Below are positions 17,980-26,462 of a DNA stretch of 39,453 bases, in pieces; the first letter of the stretch is position 1; the number at the start of each line of letters is the position of its first letter. The DNA is from an uncultured Bacteroidota bacterium (GTDB lineage Bacteria > Bacteroidota > Bacteroidia > Chitinophagales > Chitinophagaceae): NCBI GenBank assembly GCA_903881585.1, contig CAIRTW010000124.1, forward strand, positions 1 to 39,453, written 5' to 3'. Made by a program: the position numbers and the translations under genes. The notes under the pieces were generated by a model. The model had not been told where the DNA came from. It saw only the letters and a program-made list of their open reading frames with translations, and ran no database searches.

Positions 17980-18381
17980 CTATTTTTTTTTCGTAACTAG
18001 CTGTGATGTACTGTTCTTGTTCGATAGGAGTTTCCTGATGCGTATCAGCAGTTCACCTGCCATAATAGGTTTCTTCAGGTAGTCATCGGCGCCCAGCCTG
18101 AAGGCTTCGGTTATCGTGTCCTCATTTCCTACGGAGGAGATCACGATAATGCCTACATTCCTTTTTGTCTCATCGCTTCTCAGCCGGCTTACGACTTCAA
18201 GGCCATTGGCGTATGGCATCATCAGGTCGGTTACTACAACGTCATATTCGGCATTTTCCAGCTTTTCAAAAGCTTCTTTACCGTCTTTTGCTGTAATAAC
18301 AACGTAGCCATCCTTACCAAGGATGTTCCTGATGGCTTTGAGCATTATATCATCATCTTCAATTACAAGTATGTTGGACAT
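17980..18381 (-). CDS. stand-alone response regulator receiver (CheY-like)
   Basis: A 133-residue single-domain receiver. The ATG at 18381 begins MSNILVIEDDD; the longer frame to 18420 has no family support. Acidic pocket EDDD (8-11), phospho-acceptor D52 in VTDLMMP, the switch residue in VISSVGNED (S82/S83) and KKP (K103-K104) are all present. There is no DNA-binding or enzymatic output domain, only a short basic tail, so it must act by protein contact. The preceding gene is a sensor kinase and the next is the HEAT protein, making phosphorylation-dependent control of the synthase complex plausible. A 196-base gap separates it from the kinase gene, so it may also have its own promoter. Confidence 0.9.
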   Translation of the reverse strand: MSNILVIEDDDIMLKAIRNILGKDGYVVITAKDGKEAFEKLENAEYDVVVTDLMMPYANGLEVVSRLRSDETKRNVGIIVISSVGNEDTITEAFRLGADDYLKKPIMAGELLIRIRKLLSNKNSTSQLVTKKK

Positions 18382-18577
18382 GGTGCTTAGGACTATAAAA
18401 CGTAGCCGGTTTCCGGCCAATTAACAAATGAGTTTTTTAAATAAGGTTACAAATATCTGCTTTTTTCTTCCAAATATAGTGCATTTGCTATACATTAACT
18501 AATCAATATGCTAAGTCTAGTAATAATTGTGCCATAGAAAATATGTAAAATATTATAAATTAAGTGGTTAAACAAAT

Positions 18578-20638
18578 TTACACAGTAATTTTTGTTGGAA
18601 ATTCAAAATGAAACGTAGTTCCCTTTCCTTCCTCTGTATCAAACCATATATTTCCCTGGTGGGCACGCGCTATCTGAAGGGATATAGAGAGCCCAAGCCC
18701 GAAAGGCACTTCACCGGATGTTCCGGGTATTTTCGCCTGGGTAAACATATCAAATACGAACGGCCTGTTTTTTTCGGGGATGCCAACTCCTGTGTCTTTT
18801 ACAGCAATATGTACATTATCATCGGTCAATTCCAGGCTGACTAGTATTTCTGAATTTTCATAACTGAATTTTATGGCATTTGCTATCAGGTTATTGATGA
18901 CGCGCCATATTTTCTCTTTATTTACAAACGCCAATATATCTCCTGGTCCTATCGATGTCTTTATCTGCTGGTGCTTGGCATGTGCCCTGAAGTTCAGGAG
19001 TTCGGCGCAGTTGGCCACCAGTTTCTTCATGTCCACCCATTCTTTACCCATATTGCCCTCGTCTATATCCATAGCTGCTTCCAGTATATTCTTGCTAAGA
19101 TTAAGTGAGTTTTTACAAGCCTCTTTTATTAAGTTCAATATTTCCTTGCTCTCTTCTGAATAGTTGGCGGAGTCCTGCTCCAAAATGTCTGCCAGGGCTA
19201 TGATCGAGGCGATCGGGTTCATTACATCATGCGCCACAGAACGCAGTATACGCGTCTTATCTTTTTCTTTTTGGTTCAGTTGTGCTATTGCTTTTTCCAG
19301 CTTATCTTTTTGTTCGTTTACCTGGTTGTTCAGCCGCTTCAGCATCACCACATTTTCACGAGACCTGATGACGTTTCTAAGAGTCAGGATGATGATGATC
19401 AGCGCCATAACGGCCACAAGTGTCAGCACCCAGACATATACCCGCTCCTGTACTGCATTTTTATTCAACAGGTCTATTTTGTAATCACGCTCAATATTGT
19501 TTATCCGACCGTCAATATCAGATGCCATCAGATTCTTGTTTTTCGCGATCGCAGAATCATTAAGTGCGGTGTAGGCGAGGTAGTATTTGTAAGCTTTTGC
19601 AGAGTCCCCTTCGCGGTCATTATACTGCCACATCAGCTTGTTCCAGGACAGCGCCGTGTTTTTATTAGGAATTGTATCCAGTTCGGCCCTGATAAACTGC
19701 AGCACTTCTTTCATTTCACCAATATGCCCGGTCTTGAAATACAGGGTGGCCAGCTTTACCTGTGTAAGCAGCGCGTCTTCGTTTTCGTACCCTTTTTGGA
19801 GGTTCACTTCGATGCTCTGCTTGAGCAGTGCTTTTGCTGTGTCAAATTTTTTCTGGGCGATAAAAACATCAGCGATATTACCTGTTACCACGGCGCGTGC
19901 ACTAAGAAAAACACTAGCAGGTTTATCAAACCGCATAAAGTTCGAGTCAAGGTATTTTATCGCCCTATCGTAGTAAGAAAGCGCGCGCTCGTAGCGCTGG
20001 CTTTTATAGTAGCAAAGCCCAATGTTATCAAGCAGTTCCTGCCGCTGATAGAAAAAAGGGAATGCGTCCTTGCACTGCGAAGCCTCATCGTAGGATTCAA
20101 TAAAATAGTTGGCACTGTTCAGGTAATTCTGCTGGCGGTACAGCGCCATTCCCAGGCTGTAACTATACTTGCTCATGGAGCAGCTGTCCCCGTTTTCATT
20201 TGCGAGGGTCTTTGCACGGTAGTAGTAGTCATAGGACTCGTTATACAACCCTTTGGCAAATAACGCATCGGCCTTCATGTTGTATACCTGTACATACTTA
20301 CCCTGCAAGGCTTTGCGATATTTGCTGCCGTCCAGTGCGCGTATCATGCTGTCATTATATAATATGCATTTATCGTAATCGTTAAGATCTTTCTTGTAAA
20401 TATCCCAGCAATAATAGTAGTAATTCAGATCATCGATCAATGTCAGGTTCCTGCCTTGTTTGTGGGCGGATATGACGAATGCCAGTACATCAGACTTATT
20501 TCCAGAATCGTACTGTTGCTCTGCTTTTTTAATTACGGCGTCAAAATCAGGGGTGCTCACGGGCGGTTTGTCGCTCCTGGAATAGCAGGACCAGAGGAAA
20601 AACGACGACATAAAAAAAATAAAAGCATTTACCCGCAA
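18578..20638 (-). CDS. lipoprotein TPR sensor histidine kinase
   Basis: A 686-residue sensor kinase. TTG at 20638 is the only reasonable start giving a signal (MRVNAFIFFMSSFFLWSC); the ATG at 20611 leaves too few residues before the lipobox LWSC. The N-terminus would thus be lipidated, and residues of about 30-390 carry TPR units (SYDYYYRAKTLANENG, RALSYYDRAIKYLD). A membrane helix (about 395-418) leads into a coiled coil, HisKA with AHDVMNP (His 470), and HATPase motifs NNLIANAIKFS, VKDTGVGIP and GLGLSISLQIA. The H-box has Val-Met in place of the usual Leu-Arg. It is the most upstream gene of the polysaccharide cluster and the likely donor for the receiver at 17980-18381. Confidence 0.87.
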   Translation of the reverse strand: MRVNAFIFFMSSFFLWSCYSRSDKPPVSTPDFDAVIKKAEQQYDSGNKSDVLAFVISAHKQGRNLTLIDDLNYYYYCWDIYKKDLNDYDKCILYNDSMIRALDGSKYRKALQGKYVQVYNMKADALFAKGLYNESYDYYYRAKTLANENGDSCSMSKYSYSLGMALYRQQNYLNSANYFIESYDEASQCKDAFPFFYQRQELLDNIGLCYYKSQRYERALSYYDRAIKYLDSNFMRFDKPASVFLSARAVVTGNIADVFIAQKKFDTAKALLKQSIEVNLQKGYENEDALLTQVKLATLYFKTGHIGEMKEVLQFIRAELDTIPNKNTALSWNKLMWQYNDREGDSAKAYKYYLAYTALNDSAIAKNKNLMASDIDGRINNIERDYKIDLLNKNAVQERVYVWVLTLVAVMALIIIILTLRNVIRSRENVVMLKRLNNQVNEQKDKLEKAIAQLNQKEKDKTRILRSVAHDVMNPIASIIALADILEQDSANYSEESKEILNLIKEACKNSLNLSKNILEAAMDIDEGNMGKEWVDMKKLVANCAELLNFRAHAKHQQIKTSIGPGDILAFVNKEKIWRVINNLIANAIKFSYENSEILVSLELTDDNVHIAVKDTGVGIPEKNRPFVFDMFTQAKIPGTSGEVPFGLGLSISLQIARAHQGNIWFDTEEGKGTTFHFEFPTKITV

Positions 20639-20956
20639 AGTGAAAGAGTTGATATTAGCTATCTGGCCGTGAAAATATACTATCTAAATAAAATATTTAA
20701 ATTAAACAATGAAGTTGATAGATATTAGGATTTACCTGATACGCATCAATATTAGCTTAATGTTAAGGCTTAAAAAATTATAATTAACGAAAATAAGGAA
20801 AACTTTTGTTACTGGTCATTCATTAACAAATAAATCAACCAATAGCTAATAAAAAGAAAATCAAGGGTAAAAACTTTTCCTTTATTCGGTGAATATGTTA
20901 TTTTTACACGAACTAATTCTATCTGCTCACCTGGTGAGTGGCTTAAAATATCATTT
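20639..20956. other. divergent AT-rich intergenic region
   Basis: This 318-base gap separates the minus-strand kinase and the plus-strand T9SS gene and should hold promoters for both. I found no exact TTTG/TAnnTTTG pair; AACTTTTG at 20799-20806 is one base off on the plus strand. No open frame of interest or RNA gene was seen. Confidence 0.5.
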
Positions 20957-22597
20957 ATGCTACGTAAAATTACTCTTTTATTTTTATTGTGTATTGGTCT
21001 GTATGGTGCGGCAGATGGGCAGGTAATCGACTCTGTGAGCATATACATTCCGTATGGTACGGATACTACATGCCCCGGTATTCAGCTCACTTTTACTGCT
21101 ATTCAAAGTAATGATACGTTTTCTACCACGCAATACCGCTGGTACACCGATAATGTTTTTACCGGCGTTGTCATAGATACTTTTTACACCACCGCCCTCG
21201 TTGATGGTGACAGTGTATATTGCGAAATACTGTACACCAACAGCCTCGGCGCATTAGACAGCTTCAAATCGAACGTGATCATCGTACACCGCAGTAATAC
21301 AATACCACCAAGAGTATTGGTTTCATTGACTGTAGGCAGTAACCCAGGCTGTGGCGCTACGCCGCTTACTTTTACCGCTTATCCGGTAAATGGTGGCACG
21401 GCCCCCACCTATCAGTGGATGGTGAACAATGTTCCGCTGATAGGGGAAGACAGCATTTCTATAACCCGCTATTTCAGCGCCGGAGATACGGTATCGTGCC
21501 TCATGGTTTCCAATTCGCCGTGCGCATTTCCCACAGACAGCGCTTTTTCTTTCCAGGTTCCTATAATACATGACTCGCTAACCGCAACAGACAGCATTGT
21601 AGCCAGCAGGAACCCAATTTGTTTTGGTACGCTCGATACGTTCACCGCACTGGTATATGCTCCGGGCCTTTCAGGCTATTCGATCGAGTGGTATGTGGAC
21701 ACTGCAAGTTTTCCGAGTGCAGTAGGCCCTGTGTTTATCACTGATAGCTTGCACGATGGCTCAAAGGTTTACTGCATTCTCACCGACCCGGAACCATGTG
21801 TAGTAAACCACACCACTGTTTCAAATGTGATCACTATTACAGCTATACCGTTGCAAAGCCCGTCGCTTAGTGTATTGTTGACCGCGGGCGCTAATCCGGG
21901 ATGCCTGGATTCAGCAGTTACTTTTACTGGAACTTACATGGATTTTGGTACTGCGCCGGATCTCACATGGTTTGTGAACGGTGTGGAAACAGCGACGAAT
22001 ACAGCAACCTTTACCCATGTGTACAACAATGGCGATCTGATGACCTTCCAGGTGGCGACCACTGACAATGGCTGCTACTATACCGATACGGTCATCAGTC
22101 CGGCAGTGATCCTCATTCGTGACAGCACGCCGGTAGCGCCGCTTATATCTCTTATTGGTGATCTGCTGGTAGCAAATAACGGTGGCTCCTATTTGTGGTA
22201 CTACGAAGGCAACATTATTCCGGGTGCTATCGGGCAAATATACCACCCGCTTGTGCTCGGTCATTACTATGCAATAAAAGATACCCTGGCATGCTCGTCA
22301 GCGCCCTCAAATACCCTCTATATTTCTCTTGTGCGCGTGGACAATGTTAATCATGGAGATATAAAGCTCTATCCAAACCCTACAACGGGTATGCTCAACA
22401 TTGACTTTGGCGGACAGGCAGCAACTTTGAAAATGGATGTATTCAATATCTACGGACAGGGCTTGCTTCATGAGGAAATTAACAACCAATCTCATTACGA
22501 GGCCGATCTTTCTTACTTGCCGGACGGCAACTATTTTGTTGTGCTGAGAGATGCAGACGGAAGCAAAGAGACTTTTAAAATACAGATCAAAAAATAA
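20957..22597 (+). CDS. secreted Ig-like repeat protein with T9SS sorting domain
   Basis: A 546-residue exported protein. Signal peptide MLRKITLLFLLCIGLYGA, then four repeats of about 100 residues that each have a Cys-containing opening (NPGC, NPIC, TTCPG), an FTA strand, a YxWxVN-like Trp strand and a DGDSVYC or GDTVSC strand, as in Ig-like/PKD-type surface modules. The last 75 or so residues are a T9SS type A domain (IKLYPNPTTGMLNIDFGG to FKIQIKK). It is likely an adhesin or surface-layer component, but ligand is unknown. It stands alone, diverging from the polysaccharide cluster and closed by a strong terminator; a role in binding the cluster's polymer is only a guess. Confidence 0.8.
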   Translation: MLRKITLLFLLCIGLYGAADGQVIDSVSIYIPYGTDTTCPGIQLTFTAIQSNDTFSTTQYRWYTDNVFTGVVIDTFYTTALVDGDSVYCEILYTNSLGALDSFKSNVIIVHRSNTIPPRVLVSLTVGSNPGCGATPLTFTAYPVNGGTAPTYQWMVNNVPLIGEDSISITRYFSAGDTVSCLMVSNSPCAFPTDSAFSFQVPIIHDSLTATDSIVASRNPICFGTLDTFTALVYAPGLSGYSIEWYVDTASFPSAVGPVFITDSLHDGSKVYCILTDPEPCVVNHTTVSNVITITAIPLQSPSLSVLLTAGANPGCLDSAVTFTGTYMDFGTAPDLTWFVNGVETATNTATFTHVYNNGDLMTFQVATTDNGCYYTDTVISPAVILIRDSTPVAPLISLIGDLLVANNGGSYLWYYEGNIIPGAIGQIYHPLVLGHYYAIKDTLACSSAPSNTLYISLVRVDNVNHGDIKLYPNPTTGMLNIDFGGQAATLKMDVFNIYGQGLLHEEINNQSHYEADLSYLPDGNYFVVLRDADGSKETFKIQIKK

Positions 22598-22617
22598 CTT
22601 GCCGTATTTTCTTTTTT

Positions 22618-22656
22618 AAGAAGGATGCTTCAAAAGGGCATCCTTCTTAGTTTTTG
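22618..22656 (+). terminator. intrinsic terminator
   Basis: AAGAAGGATGC (22618-22628) and GCATCCTTCTT (22638-22648) form an 11-bp perfect stem with a nine-base loop, followed by AGTTTTTG. It ends the T9SS gene 20 bases upstream. Confidence 0.85.
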
Positions 22657-22985
22657 TCCAGCACAGGAAATAGGCACAGGCTTATTTTCTTCGTTTCTAA
22701 AAAGGAAAAAAATATTTTTTTACTTTTTCCCAACGTTTTACTTCTTTTACTCGTCTTATTATTAACGACGGGTTAAAAATTTGGTAAAAAACAGAAAAAT
22801 TTATTTGGCGATACCAGTTTTTTTAACTTTTTTGCACTCAATTACTCACAAAACCAGACTGCATATAAGAGAAACTTCTACTAAAAACAATCGGTACCTT
22901 GATTAAAGGATTGATGGATGACTGCGTTTGTCCACAGATGCCTGCCCCTCGGAACGAGCGTTCAAACCCCAAAAAAGTAGAAGTT
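22657..22985 (+). other. AT-rich leader region of the sigma factor gene
   Basis: No gene was recognised in these 329 bases. The first 180 bases are rich in A and T runs. A possible promoter for the sigma gene is CTTG (22898-22901), 21 bases, TGCGTTTG (22923-22930), with one mismatch in each box. Confidence 0.35.
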
Positions 22986-23564
22986 ATGCAGCTAACCCAA
23001 CAAACTGATGCCCAGCTGATCCATGCATTTATGCAGGGACACGAAACTGCCCTTGAGGTACTTATTAACAGGTATAAGGACAAGGTATATACCTCTGTGT
23101 ATATGCTTGTAAAAGACAAATATCTGGCGGAAGACATCTTCCAGGATGCCTTCCTGAAAATAATAAAAACCATAAAGGATGGCCGCTATGCGGAACAGGG
23201 AAAATTTCTGCCCTGGGCAATAAGGGTTGCGCATAATCTGTGCATGGACCACTTCCGCCGTACCCGCCACCAGATACCTGTTACGTTGCCGGATGGCCAG
23301 GATATATCCAACCTGTTTGGAGCAGGCGATATGGCGTCTGATGGCATTGAAAAACGGCAGGTACATGACAGCGTGCGCAAGCTGGTAGAAGAACTGCCTG
23401 AAGAGCAGCGCGAGGTAGTGGTGCTGCGTATATATGCCGACCTCAGCTTCAAGGAAATATCCGATGTAACAGGTGTTAGCATTAATACTGCGCTTGGCCG
23501 TATGAGGTACGCACTCATAAATCTCCGGAAGCTCATCTCTGACAAGCAGATGGTGCTGCGTTGA
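22986..23564 (+). CDS. ECF-type RNA polymerase sigma factor
   Basis: A 192-residue sigma-70 family protein that should direct RNA polymerase to a specific promoter set. ATG at 22986 (MQLTQQTDAQLIHAFMQG) is preferred; the frame is open from a TTG at 22899 without family support. Region 2 shows LINRYKDKVYTSVYMLV, LAEDIFQDAFLKI and WAIRVAHNLCMDHFRR. Region 4 shows LPEEQREVVVLRIYADLSF and the HTH ISDVTGVSINTALGRMRYAL. No anti-sigma gene (FecR- or zinc-type) is adjacent, so it may be controlled at expression level. rsmE follows after 34 bases and may be co-transcribed. Confidence 0.92.
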   Translation: MQLTQQTDAQLIHAFMQGHETALEVLINRYKDKVYTSVYMLVKDKYLAEDIFQDAFLKIIKTIKDGRYAEQGKFLPWAIRVAHNLCMDHFRRTRHQIPVTLPDGQDISNLFGAGDMASDGIEKRQVHDSVRKLVEELPEEQREVVVLRIYADLSFKEISDVTGVSINTALGRMRYALINLRKLISDKQMVLR

Positions 23565-23598
23565 TATTTTGCATTATTTTTTATATATTGGCCCACTA

Positions 23599-24324
23599 AT
23601 GTCAAACCTACCTCGCTTTTTTTGTGCCGGCCCTATTGCCGAAAATAGTATTGTAGCCCTGGACGCAGATACTGCGAAACATATCTGGCAGGTGCTGCGA
23701 ATGAAGGAGGGCGATCATATTCTCCTTACTGATGGCATGGGTGCCCTTGCGGAAGGGGAAATACATACTGCAGAGCGTCACAAATGCAATGTGTCCATTA
23801 CCGATGTTACTTTCACTCCCCGTTCAGGCAAAGCGCTGCACCTTTGTGTAGCATTTACTAAAAACAACAGCCGCAACGAATGGCTGCTCGAAAAGGCAAC
23901 TGAGCTTGGAGTTTGCTCTATAATACCAATGACTACGACCCGCTCTGAAAAAGCACATGTGCGGGTGGACCGATGGGAAAAAATATTGCAGTCTGCAATA
24001 CTGCAATCACAGCAAAGCTACCTGCCCCATCTTGCCAAAATCACCGTTTTGCCGCAGGTTTTAAAAATATATGCAGATATTCCGCAGAAATTTATTGCGC
24101 ACTGCATAGACTCAAAAAAGTCCACCATAGTGGAAATGTTAAAACCGGAAGGGGATACAATTATACTCATTGGCCCTGAAGGGGATTTCACCCAGGAAGA
24201 AGTAAATTTGTGCATCGGCAGCGGTTTTGCCCCGGTGTCGCTGGGAAAGCAAAGGCTGCGTACAGAAACGGCAGCAATAGCAGCCGCGGCTTTTTTTAAT
24301 GTAATGAGTGATGAGCAGAACTAA
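23599..24324 (+). CDS. rsmE: 16S rRNA (uracil-1498-N3) methyltransferase RsmE
   Basis: A 241-residue SPOUT methyltransferase that makes m3U1498 in 16S rRNA using S-adenosylmethionine. ATG at 23599 gives MSNLPRFFCAG, the usual N-terminus; the longer frame from TTG 23569 does not. The PUA-like N-terminal domain includes HIWQVLRMKEGD. The knotted SAM site is shown by LIGPEGDFTQEE and SLGKQRLRTETAA, both diagnostic. Length is normal. Its last 14 bases overlap the next gene, a sign of coupled expression. Confidence 0.95.
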   Translation: MSNLPRFFCAGPIAENSIVALDADTAKHIWQVLRMKEGDHILLTDGMGALAEGEIHTAERHKCNVSITDVTFTPRSGKALHLCVAFTKNNSRNEWLLEKATELGVCSIIPMTTTRSEKAHVRVDRWEKILQSAILQSQQSYLPHLAKITVLPQVLKIYADIPQKFIAHCIDSKKSTIVEMLKPEGDTIILIGPEGDFTQEEVNLCIGSGFAPVSLGKQRLRTETAAIAAAAFFNVMSDEQN

Positions 24325-24994
24325 GTCTTTAGCAGCAATAATATTTTTTTTAGGATTAAGCCTTGGTGTATCAGTAGTGCAGGGACAGGGCATGAAACTG
24401 GGTCTGCTGGTTTACAACGGCGGTGGCGACTGGTATGCCAATCCTACGTCGCTGAAGAACCTGGCGCTATTTTGCAATGAGCAGCTTCACACAAATTTCG
24501 ATCCGGTTGAGGCGCATGTAGAAGTGGGCAGCCCGGATATTTTCAACTATCCCTTTTTACATATGACCGGACATGGCCGCTGGGCGCTCAGTGATGCCGA
24601 GGCGCAGAACCTGCGCAAATACCTGGAAGGTGGCGGATTTCTGCATATAGATGATAACTATGGACTGGATGTGTATGTGCGCCCTGCATTGAAAAAAGTA
24701 TTTCCGGAACTTGAATTGGTAGAGCTACCTTTTTCATACCCGATCTACCACCAGAAATATAATTTCGCTAATGGGCTGCCTAAAATACATGAACATGATG
24801 GTGGCGCGCCAAAAGGGTGGGGGCTGATATACAAAGGTCGCCTCGTTTGCTTTTACAGTTTTGATACAGACCTTGGCGATGGCTGGGAAGACTTTGATGT
24901 ACACCGCGACCCGCCCGAAAAGCACCAGGCTGCGTTACAGATGGGGGCTAACCTCATACAGTATGTCTTTACAAATAACCCGGTGGCACCGTAG
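24311..24994 (+). CDS. DUF4159 domain-containing exported protein
   Basis: A 227-residue protein with signal peptide (LAAIIFFLGLSLGVSVVQGQ). The start ATG at 24311 lies within the rsmE end; a GTG at 24308 is one codon earlier. The DUF4159 core has YNGGGDWYANPTSLKNL, a HMTGHGRWALSDAE block, YLEGGGFLHIDDNYG and VFPELELVELP, with a glutamine-amidotransferase-like (ThuA-like) fold expected from the HGR and GGFLHIDD motifs. Function is unknown to me. It is often found after MoxR/DUF58 genes elsewhere, but here it follows rsmE, so the neighbours give no clue. Confidence 0.85.
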   Translation: MSRTKSLAAIIFFLGLSLGVSVVQGQGMKLGLLVYNGGGDWYANPTSLKNLALFCNEQLHTNFDPVEAHVEVGSPDIFNYPFLHMTGHGRWALSDAEAQNLRKYLEGGGFLHIDDNYGLDVYVRPALKKVFPELELVELPFSYPIYHQKYNFANGLPKIHEHDGGAPKGWGLIYKGRLVCFYSFDTDLGDGWEDFDVHRDPPEKHQAALQMGANLIQYVFTNNPVAP

Positions 24995-25049
24995 CTTGCG
25001 TAACAGTGAATTGGTTATTGTTCTCCAAACATCATTTCCTTAAAGAAAT

Positions 25050-26126
25050 ATGACCATAACCCGCAGGTTTTTTCCGGGAAATTTGTTTTCAGATAAAAAT
25101 GAGATGCCACAAGTGCTGCAGTCTGCACATATCCCTTCGCTGGACGGGTTGCGGGGCATTTCCATTATCATGGTGCTTACCTATCACATGTTGCTGGCCT
25201 ACAAGATCACGTGTTTCAACGGCATGTTTGGTGTAAACGTTTTTTTTGTGATCAGCGGGTTCATCATCACTACTTTATTGCTGAAAGAAAAGCGTAAAAG
25301 CGGGGACATTTCACTAAGAAAATTTTACATCCGCCGCTTCCTGAAGATCATACCCCTAGCCTGGTTATACCTCGTGGTAGTTGCATTAATAAATAGCTAT
25401 TATAAAATGATCACCCAACAGGACATAATATCTGCTGCCCTGTTTATAAAGAACACAAGTATTATACCCACTCATTGGGAAGCTGCCACTGGGCATTTCT
25501 GGTCGTTGTCGGTAGAAGAACAATTTTATATCATCTTCCCGTTTATTCTAAAGAAAAACACAAATGGCTATGTTGTGGCTTTGCTATTGCTCATTGTTGC
25601 TATTCCTCTCTTGCCCGTATTAGAAGGACATAGGGAGGGTGTATTTCATACAAACGCTATGCATATTTTTGTGGACACGATGAGGTATATGACGCCTATA
25701 CTTACAGGGTCATTATTTGCTGTTTTGGTTTTCAGGAAGGCGATCTCAGAGCGGCTATATCCAAACAATATGATCACTAACTTGCTGATCTTGTTTTTGG
25801 CTTATGAAATATATTGCGGCGCAGGCCCGCTGGCAGGGCTGTACTACAAGAGTTTCCTTAGCGCAGCTTTGACAGCAATTGTGATCGTAAATAATATTAC
25901 ACCTTCAGGAGACCTGTTTTTCAGGCTGCTCAATTCAAGAGCACTTGTTCTAATTGGCATGGCCTCTTATTCCATCTACGTTTGGCAGCAGGTATTCCTT
26001 ATGGCGCACCCATGGGCGCAAGCCGGATCGGAATGGCTTGAGTTGGCAGTAGTATTGGTAATTTCATTTCTCTCGTATTATTTTATCGAGCGCAAACTGG
26101 CGGCAATAAAGAGCCGGTTTAGATAG
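25050..26126 (+). CDS. acyltransferase 3 family membrane protein (OafA-like)
   Basis: A 358-residue integral membrane O-acyltransferase, which typically acetylates surface sugars. After an optional short leader (an alternative ATG is at 25104), IPSLDGLRGISIIMVLTYH carries the family's conserved Arg and His. FFVISGFIITTLLLKEK, FYIRRFLKIIPLAWLY and GHFWSLSVEEQFYIIFP are the family hallmarks, and about ten membrane helices are visible. There is no SGNH domain at the C-terminus. Its acceptor is unknown; it lies 56 bases after the DUF4159 gene. It could modify the polymer of the minus-strand polysaccharide cluster, but that is not shown by the sequence. Confidence 0.9.
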   Translation: MTITRRFFPGNLFSDKNEMPQVLQSAHIPSLDGLRGISIIMVLTYHMLLAYKITCFNGMFGVNVFFVISGFIITTLLLKEKRKSGDISLRKFYIRRFLKIIPLAWLYLVVVALINSYYKMITQQDIISAALFIKNTSIIPTHWEAATGHFWSLSVEEQFYIIFPFILKKNTNGYVVALLLLIVAIPLLPVLEGHREGVFHTNAMHIFVDTMRYMTPILTGSLFAVLVFRKAISERLYPNNMITNLLILFLAYEIYCGAGPLAGLYYKSFLSAALTAIVIVNNITPSGDLFFRLLNSRALVLIGMASYSIYVWQQVFLMAHPWAQAGSEWLELAVVLVISFLSYYFIERKLAAIKSRFR

Positions 26127-26194
26127 CCTAATATTTTAACCGCGTATCACCGCATTCTGTTCTTTAAACTCTTAGTATTTGCTTTATAGAGTAT

Positions 26195-26225
26195 TTTGTC
26201 AAAAGTAACATTTATGTTACTTTTG
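26195..26225 (+). promoter_or_regulatory. promoter of hicAB
   Basis: TTTG (26195-26198), a 19-base spacer and TACTTTTG (26218-26225) match the Bacteroidota promoter exactly. The HicA ATG lies at 26244. Confidence 0.75.
26201..26224 (+). promoter_or_regulatory. palindromic operator overlapping the hicAB promoter
   Basis: Arms AAAAGTAACAT (26201-26211) and ATGTTACTTTT (26214-26224) are perfect inverted repeats around TT. The palindrome covers the spacer and most of the -7 box, so a bound HicB dimer would block polymerase, consistent with autoregulation known for HicAB. Confidence 0.75.
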
Positions 26226-26243
26226 TATCAGACAGAGCTAGTC

Positions 26244-26429
26244 ATGAAAGCAAACCAACTCATTAAGTTATTGCAAAAAGACGGTTGGGTATTTGCCAGG
26301 CAAGGAAAGGGTAGTCATATAATCTATAAGCATCCTGAAAAGGGAACGATATCCATTCCGGATCACGGTTCACAGGACATTGCAATAGGAACCTTAAAAA
26401 GAATATTAAAAGAAGCAGGGATCAAATAA
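26244..26429 (+). CDS. hicA: HicA mRNA interferase toxin
   Basis: A 61-residue toxin with a double-stranded-RNA-binding fold that cleaves mRNA. ATG at 26244 (MKANQLIKLLQKDGW) is the canonical start; the open frame extends back to 26196 across the operator. The family motif GSHIIYKHPEKG carries the catalytic His (H25), and IPDHGSQDIAIGTLKRILKEAG is the usual C-terminal half. hicB follows after 33 bases. All residues expected for activity are present. Confidence 0.93.
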   Translation: MKANQLIKLLQKDGWVFARQGKGSHIIYKHPEKGTISIPDHGSQDIAIGTLKRILKEAGIK

Positions 26430-26462
26430 TTTCCATTTACGCGAAGATTAAAAATAACTGCA

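Noticed and set aside
19229-20263. 344-codon open frame on the plus strand
   Set aside because: It lies wholly antisense to the sensor kinase, has no recognisable domain, and its composition mirrors the opposite gene.
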